A DNA stretch of 15,056 nt from UBA11373 sp035291545 (GTDB taxonomy: Bacteria > Actinomycetota > Acidimicrobiia > Spongiisociales > UBA11373), in NCBI GenBank assembly GCA_035291545.1, contig DATDRW010000085.1:1-15056 (forward strand). Direction: 5' to 3'. Each line of letters begins with the position of its first letter. The stretch's first letter is position 1. Under the pieces are notes generated by a model. The model saw only the letters and a program-made list of their open reading frames with translations. It was not told where the DNA came from and searched no databases. The translations under genes were made by a program, and so were the position numbers. Below, piece after piece: positions 11,066 to 15,056 of this stretch.

Positions 11066-13498
11066 ATGACGACGGCAACCGGTGCCCGGCTCACCGGCCT
11101 CGGCGCCGCCGAGGTTCGGCAACGAGTGCTCGCCGGGGCGGTCAACGAGGTCGCCCTCGGGCCGAGCCGTACCGTTGCCGAGATCGTCCGGGCCAACGTC
11201 TTCACCCTGTTCAATCTCCTCCTCGGCGCGCTGCTGGTGGTGATCCTGTTCGTGGCCCCGCCCCAGGACGCCCTGTTCGGGGGCGTGCTCGTCGCCAACG
11301 CCCTCATCGGGATCACCCAGGAACTGCGCGCCAAGCAGACCCTGGACCGGCTGGCGCTGCTATCGGCGCCCCGGGCAACCGTGATCCGCGACGGCCGCCG
11401 CCGGGCGATCCCGGTGAACGAGGTCGTGCTCGACGACCTGCTCTTTGTGGCCGCCGGCGACCAGATCGTGGTGGACGGTCTCGTCGTCCTCTCCGAGGGG
11501 CTCGAGATCGACGAGTCGCTGCTCACCGGTGAGGCCGACCCCGTGCCCAAACGGCACGCCGACGAGGTCCTCTCCGGGTCGTTCGTCTCCGCAGGCTCGG
11601 GGGTGTTCAAGGCGCGCCGTGTCGGGACGGACGCCTACGCAGCCCGCCTCGCCGCCGAAGCCAAGAAGTTCGGGCTGGTCCGATCAGAGCTGCGCGGGGG
11701 TATCGACTGGATCCTCGCCGCGATCGGCTGGGTGATGGCACCCACCATGGTGGTGCTGGTGTGGAGCCAGCTGAATGCCAACGACGAGTTACGGGAGGCG
11801 ATCCGGGTCGCCGTCGGCGGCATGGTGGCGATGATCCCCCAGGGTCTGGTGCTCCTCACCTCGGTCGCCTTCGCCGTCGGGGTGGTCCGCCTGGGAAAGA
11901 GCCACGTGCTCGTCCAGGAGTTGCCGGCGCTGGAAATGCTGGCGCGGGTGGACGTGGTGTGCTTCGACAAGACCGGAACCCTCACCGAGGGACACCTCTC
12001 GGTCGACGGACTCCACCTGTTCGTCGACCGGGCGGACGCCGAGTCCGCCCTCGGCGCCGTCGCCGCCGCCGACCCGAGCCCCAACGCCACGATGCGGGCC
12101 GTCGCCGCCACCTTCCCGGCACCCGCCGGGTGGCAGGCGACCCGCATCATCCCGTTCTCCTCGGCTCGCAAATGGAGCGCGGCCGCCTTCGGGCGGTTGG
12201 GGACCTGGGTCCTCGGCGCACCGGAAATGGTCCTCACCGGCGATCCCGCGGTAGCGGGGATGGTGGCGACCGCGGCTTCCTCCGGGAAACGGGTGCTCCT
12301 GCTGGCGGTCTCGAGGCGGCCACTGGACGGCAACGCGATACCGGCGGATCTCTCGGCGGTGGCGCTGGTGACGCTCGCCGACGTCATCCGAAAGGAAGCC
12401 ACCGACACGGTGCGCTACTTCATCGAGCAGGGGGTGAGCCCGAAGGTGATCTCCGGCGACCATCCCGACACGGTGGCCGCCATCGCCCGCAGCGTCGGGC
12501 TCCGCGGGCGAGTGGTCGACGCCCGCGATCTCCCCGAGGACCCGGATCAGTTGCGCCGCGTGCTCGAAGAGGCCTCGGTGTTCGGCCGGGTCACCCCACA
12601 TCAGAAACGGGACATGGTCGCCGCCCTCCAGGCGAGCGGACACGTGGTGGCAATGACCGGTGACGGCGTCAACGACGTCCTGGCGCTGAAGAAGGCCGAC
12701 ATCGGCATCGCGATGGGATCCGGATCCCCGGCATCGCGCGCCGTCAGCCAGGTGGTGTTGCTCGACGGCAACTTCGCCACCCTCCCCTCGGTGGTCGGAG
12801 AGGGACGCCGGGTGATCGCCAACATCGAACGGGTCGCCAACCTGTTCGTGGTCAAGACCGTCTACTCGTTCCTCTTCGCCGTCCTCGTCGGGATCTTCCT
12901 CACCCCGTTCCCGTTCGTGCCCCGCCACCTGACCCTGGTGGGGACGCTCACCATCGGCGCACCGGCGTTTGCCCTCGCCCTGGCCCCCACCGCGGCCCGC
13001 GCCCGCACGGGATTTGTGATCCGGGTGATGCGCTTTGCCCTCCCGGTCGGCGCCCTCGCCGCCGCCGCCACGTATGCGGCGTACGAAATGGCCATTGCCG
13101 AAGACATCCCGCTGATCGAGGCCCGCACCCTGGCGACGATCGTGCTCGTCTCGATCGGTTTGTTCGCCCTCATCATCAACGCCCGGCCACTCACCCCGGG
13201 GCGGCGGGTGCTGATCGGATCGATGGCCGCCCTGTATGGCCTGATCCTGGTCATCCCGTCGTGGCGGACGTTCTTCGAGCTCGACCTACCCCGCCTCATC
13301 GTCGTGCTCGCCGGGGTCGGGATCATCGGCATCACCGGCGCGTTGCTCTACTCGGCCCTCCGCGCCGTCGGATGGTTGAAACAAGTTCCCGAATTGCTCC
13401 GCACCCCCTTCGATACCGACGGCCGCATGGCGGCGATCCGGTCGGGGATGCGCAGGGTGCGCGAGCGTGCCGCGCGGATCGGGAGGGGGAGGAGTTAG
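11066..13498 (+). CDS. P-type cation-transporting ATPase, CtpE-like
   Basis: The 810-residue membrane pump has all P-type hallmarks: actuator motif LLTGEADP (152-159), phosphorylation site DKTGTLT with Asp301, an LGAPE nucleotide-binding motif (in place of KGAPE), and the hinge TGDGVND (531-537) followed by ADIGIAMGSGS. The M4 ion-site motif is MIPQGLVLL (256-264). The EADPV actuator, VLVQELPALEMLARVDVV and GVNDVLALKKADIG strings resemble mycobacterial CtpE, which has been linked to calcium uptake; the ion here is therefore a guess. Ten or so helices are predicted, with the last six following the catalytic domain. Two deviations from textbook motifs are TGEA instead of TGES and PQGL instead of PEGL. 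ATG 11066 follows a TACCCT box. Single gene, ending in a heptad hairpin. Confidence 0.9.
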   Translation: MTTATGARLTGLGAAEVRQRVLAGAVNEVALGPSRTVAEIVRANVFTLFNLLLGALLVVILFVAPPQDALFGGVLVANALIGITQELRAKQTLDRLALLSAPRATVIRDGRRRAIPVNEVVLDDLLFVAAGDQIVVDGLVVLSEGLEIDESLLTGEADPVPKRHADEVLSGSFVSAGSGVFKARRVGTDAYAARLAAEAKKFGLVRSELRGGIDWILAAIGWVMAPTMVVLVWSQLNANDELREAIRVAVGGMVAMIPQGLVLLTSVAFAVGVVRLGKSHVLVQELPALEMLARVDVVCFDKTGTLTEGHLSVDGLHLFVDRADAESALGAVAAADPSPNATMRAVAATFPAPAGWQATRIIPFSSARKWSAAAFGRLGTWVLGAPEMVLTGDPAVAGMVATAASSGKRVLLLAVSRRPLDGNAIPADLSAVALVTLADVIRKEATDTVRYFIEQGVSPKVISGDHPDTVAAIARSVGLRGRVVDARDLPEDPDQLRRVLEEASVFGRVTPHQKRDMVAALQASGHVVAMTGDGVNDVLALKKADIGIAMGSGSPASRAVSQVVLLDGNFATLPSVVGEGRRVIANIERVANLFVVKTVYSFLFAVLVGIFLTPFPFVPRHLTLVGTLTIGAPAFALALAPTAARARTGFVIRVMRFALPVGALAAAATYAAYEMAIAEDIPLIEARTLATIVLVSIGLFALIINARPLTPGRRVLIGSMAALYGLILVIPSWRTFFELDLPRLIVVLAGVGIIGITGALLYSALRAVGWLKQVPELLRTPFDTDGRMAAIRSGMRRVRERAARIGRGRS

Positions 13499-13557
13499 AG
13501 CAGAAGGCAGATGGCAGATAGCAGATGGCCCAATCTGCAATCTGCAATCTGCAATCC
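13499..13557. repeat. Heptad-repeat hairpin between convergent genes (tract 3)
   Basis: Left arm: three gcagat units with one-base spacers (13507-13526); loop ggccca; right arm: three atctgc units with one-base spacers (13533-13552). The arms pair at 18 of 20 positions, the mismatches being the spacer bases. It sits in the 72-bp gap between the convergent ATPase and ATP-grasp genes and could act as a two-way terminator, though no T-run is present. Confidence 0.8.
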
Positions 13558-13570
13558 AAGGCGCACGCTC

Positions 13571-14785
13571 TCACTCCACCACCACCTCCAGCAAAGACCA
13601 CGCCTCGCGCAACGCCGCCTCCACCTCCTCGGGGGTGTCGGCGGAGGAGAAGAGGAACCCCAGGTAGCGATCCCCTTCGGGGAGGGGACGGATGCGCCGC
13701 CCCAGCGGCACGGTGATCTGGAGGCCCGTGATGCCGGGCACCTCGGAGGTCGCAGCCTGACCCCGGATCTCGCGCAGGATTCCGGCGACGGGGATGGGGA
13801 GCATCATCGCTCCTCCCGCCCTGGTCTCCCGCCGCATCCCCCGCCGGTTCATCCCCAGCGCCGCCCGCAGCAGTACGACCTCGAGGCTCTGGTCGAGCAT
13901 GCCAAAGCGAAGCGAGCGCCCGCACAGCCCACCGATCGACCTCGCCGCCACCTCGAGCAAGCGCACTCCTCCTGGCGTGAGGCGCACCTCGGCATGAACC
14001 GCCCCATGTACCAAACCGATGGCGACGACGGCATCCCCGACGATGCGCTCTACCTCGTCGAGGACCGCAGGATCGTGCCGGGAGGGGGTGACGTAGATCG
14101 TCTCCTCGAAGAACGGGCCCTCGAGTGGATCGGGTTTGTCGAAGACGGCGAGGATCTCCACACCCGACGGGGTGGCGATGCCCTCCACGGCGACCTCGTC
14201 GCCGGGGAGGTACTCCTCGACCAGTAGCGGGAGACTCCCGTCCGCCTCGACGAGGATCGCCGCGATCCGGTCGAAAGCGGCGACCACCTCATCGGGATCG
14301 TCCGCCCTGATCACTCCCCGGCTTGCGGCCAGTGACCGCGGCTTGAGCACCACCGGGAACCCGATCTCGGCGGCTGCGGCCACCGCCTCGGCGGGTGTCG
14401 CCGCCGCGGCATGGCGAGCCTGCGGCACTCCGGCGGCGGCGAGCAGACGGCGCATCTCCGCCTTGTCCGTGGTCGCGGCCACGGCCGACGGTGTGTTGTG
14501 CGGCAGACCGAGCGCCTCGGCGGCGAGGGCGGCCACGAGGACTCCGGCGTCGTCGATACCAACCACCGCATCGAGTGGGGTGGCGGTGTCGATGGCCACG
14601 AGCGCAGCAGCAGCGGCAGTGGGGTCGGCACAGTCGATCGGCACCACCGCCACGATGCGCCCCGAAGCGACGGGAAGGCTTCCGTCGGTAGCCACCACCA
14701 GATCGACTCCGAGTTCGTCGGCGGCGGCGACGAAGTCGGGGCCGCGGTAGGAGGTGGCGGGAAGCACCAGGGCGACGGTCGGCAT
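13571..14785 (-). CDS. ATP-grasp domain protein (carboxylate-amine ligase type)
   Basis: The 404-residue protein has a pre-ATP-grasp domain (1-105, with VGIDDAGVLVAALAAEALGLPHN) and an ATP-grasp fold: TTDKAEMRRLLAAAGVP (105-121), VVLKPRSLAASRGV (145-158, the ATP-lid lysine), LLVEEYLPGDEVAVEGI (187-203) and HAEVRLTPGGVRLLEVAARSIGG (264-286). The usual metal-binding E-x-N-x-R appears as EVAAR, with Ala replacing Asn. The C-terminal part matches the beta-domain seen in biotin carboxylase-like and dipeptide/carnosine-type ligases. It would join a carboxylate to an amine using ATP; substrates are unknown. ATG 14785 is supported by TACGAT 6 nt upstream. Single gene, converging on the ATPase. Confidence 0.85.
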   Translation of the reverse strand: MPTVALVLPATSYRGPDFVAAADELGVDLVVATDGSLPVASGRIVAVVPIDCADPTAAAAALVAIDTATPLDAVVGIDDAGVLVAALAAEALGLPHNTPSAVAATTDKAEMRRLLAAAGVPQARHAAAATPAEAVAAAAEIGFPVVLKPRSLAASRGVIRADDPDEVVAAFDRIAAILVEADGSLPLLVEEYLPGDEVAVEGIATPSGVEILAVFDKPDPLEGPFFEETIYVTPSRHDPAVLDEVERIVGDAVVAIGLVHGAVHAEVRLTPGGVRLLEVAARSIGGLCGRSLRFGMLDQSLEVVLLRAALGMNRRGMRRETRAGGAMMLPIPVAGILREIRGQAATSEVPGITGLQITVPLGRRIRPLPEGDRYLGFLFSSADTPEEVEAALREAWSLLEVVVE

Positions 14786-14791
14786 CAGACG

Positions 14792-14797
14792 ATCGTA
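14792..14797 (-). promoter_or_regulatory. -10 box (TACGAT) of the ATP-grasp gene, leaderless
   Basis: TACGAT on the minus strand is followed by CGTCTG (6 nt) and ATG 14785. Confidence 0.55.
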
Positions 14798-14820
14798 CGA
14801 GGGCGCGCGTTCGCGAGGTG

Positions 14821-14915
14821 CCTCCCCCTCTTCGTTCCTTCCCCTCAGGGGAAGATGGCGCCGGCGTCCTCGCCGGTGCCGGAAGGGGTCACCACCTCCA
14901 ATGGGTGGCGGCCCA
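14821..14915. repeat. 95-bp structured repeat, copy 1
   Basis: This unit recurs 141 bp downstream with 5 differences in 95 bp. It contains three hairpins in order: CTTCCCC-TCA-GGGGAAG (14838-14854), GGCGCCGGCG-TCCT-CGCCGGTGCC (14857-14880, 9 of 10 pairs) and CCACC with GGTGG (14892-14908). No gene is seen in 14798-15056. Confidence 0.85.
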
Positions 14916-14961
14916 ACGCTCCCGCACGCCCGGGCCGGATCGCGCCGTTGGCGGTGACCCT

Positions 14962-15056
14962 CCTCCCCCTCTTCATTCCTTCCCCTCAGGGGAAGGAAGC
15001 GCCGGCGTCCTCGCCGGTGCCGGAAGGGGTCACCACCTCCAATCGGTGGCGGCCCA
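14962..15056. repeat. 95-bp structured repeat, copy 2 (reaches window end)
   Basis: Second copy of the 95-bp unit at a period of 141 bp; the 46-bp spacer between copies is unique. The array may continue beyond the window. The unit shares its hairpin order with the intergenic unit at 6540-6614. Confidence 0.85.

Noticed and set aside
11789..12928. 379-residue minus-strand frame inside the P-type ATPase
   Set aside because: Antisense shadow, rich in His/Gly/Asp; the plus strand encodes invariant ATPase motifs throughout.
14821..15056. CRISPR array
   Set aside because: Repeat units are 95 bp, spacers 46 bp, only two units with internal hairpins, and no cas genes; does not fit CRISPR.

Overview
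The window is very GC-rich and densely coding. Gene content suggests an actinobacterium, possibly Acidimicrobiia-like (inference only): a CtpE-type P-type ATPase, a PPOX-fold protein of the F420-associated type, many GTG starts, and promoters of the actinobacterial leaderless kind (TANNNT box about 6-8 nt before the start codon). No rRNA, CRISPR array or complete insertion sequence is visible.

Layout. Positions 1-806 hold the 3' part of a tyrosine integrase whose last codons lie 33 bp from the 3' end of a tRNA-Ala(CGC) gene (840-916, minus). This is the classic edge of an element integrated at a tRNA; the rest of the element would lie to the left, outside the window. Next come a small two-helix membrane protein (979-1242, minus) and a minus-strand block read from 5052 down to 1305: plsY, moeA, moaC and mogA/moaB joined by 4-8 bp overlaps, then after an 87-bp gap with a perfect 21-bp tandem duplication, a 98-residue two-helix membrane protein and a translin/TRAX-family protein 2 bp apart. 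Divergent from plsY are a probable 7-codon leader peptide, an MTA phosphorylase gene and a PPOX-fold gene, chained by GTGA overlaps.

From 6520 the genes are mostly single units: a structured non-coding repeat cluster, a SAF-domain membrane protein, uppP, a SnoaL-like protein (minus, converging on uppP), a secreted cysteine-containing protein, a hotdog thioesterase, a TIGR03667-like PPOX protein, a four-helix membrane protein, a CtpE-like cation ATPase, and a minus-strand ATP-grasp enzyme. The window ends in two 95-bp repeats of the same family as the cluster at 6540.

How the parts relate. moeA, moaC and mogA belong to molybdenum cofactor synthesis, while plsY and uppP serve the membrane and envelope. 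The MoeA gene next to a small double-helix membrane protein recalls the Glp-GlpR division pair of Corynebacteriales. The most unusual signals are: the translin homologue coupled to a membrane protein; a nearly uniform leaderless promoter architecture with one short upstream ORF; three intergenic tracts built of 7-bp units, two of which fold into long hairpins; and a multi-hairpin repeat family with a compensatory base change between copies.
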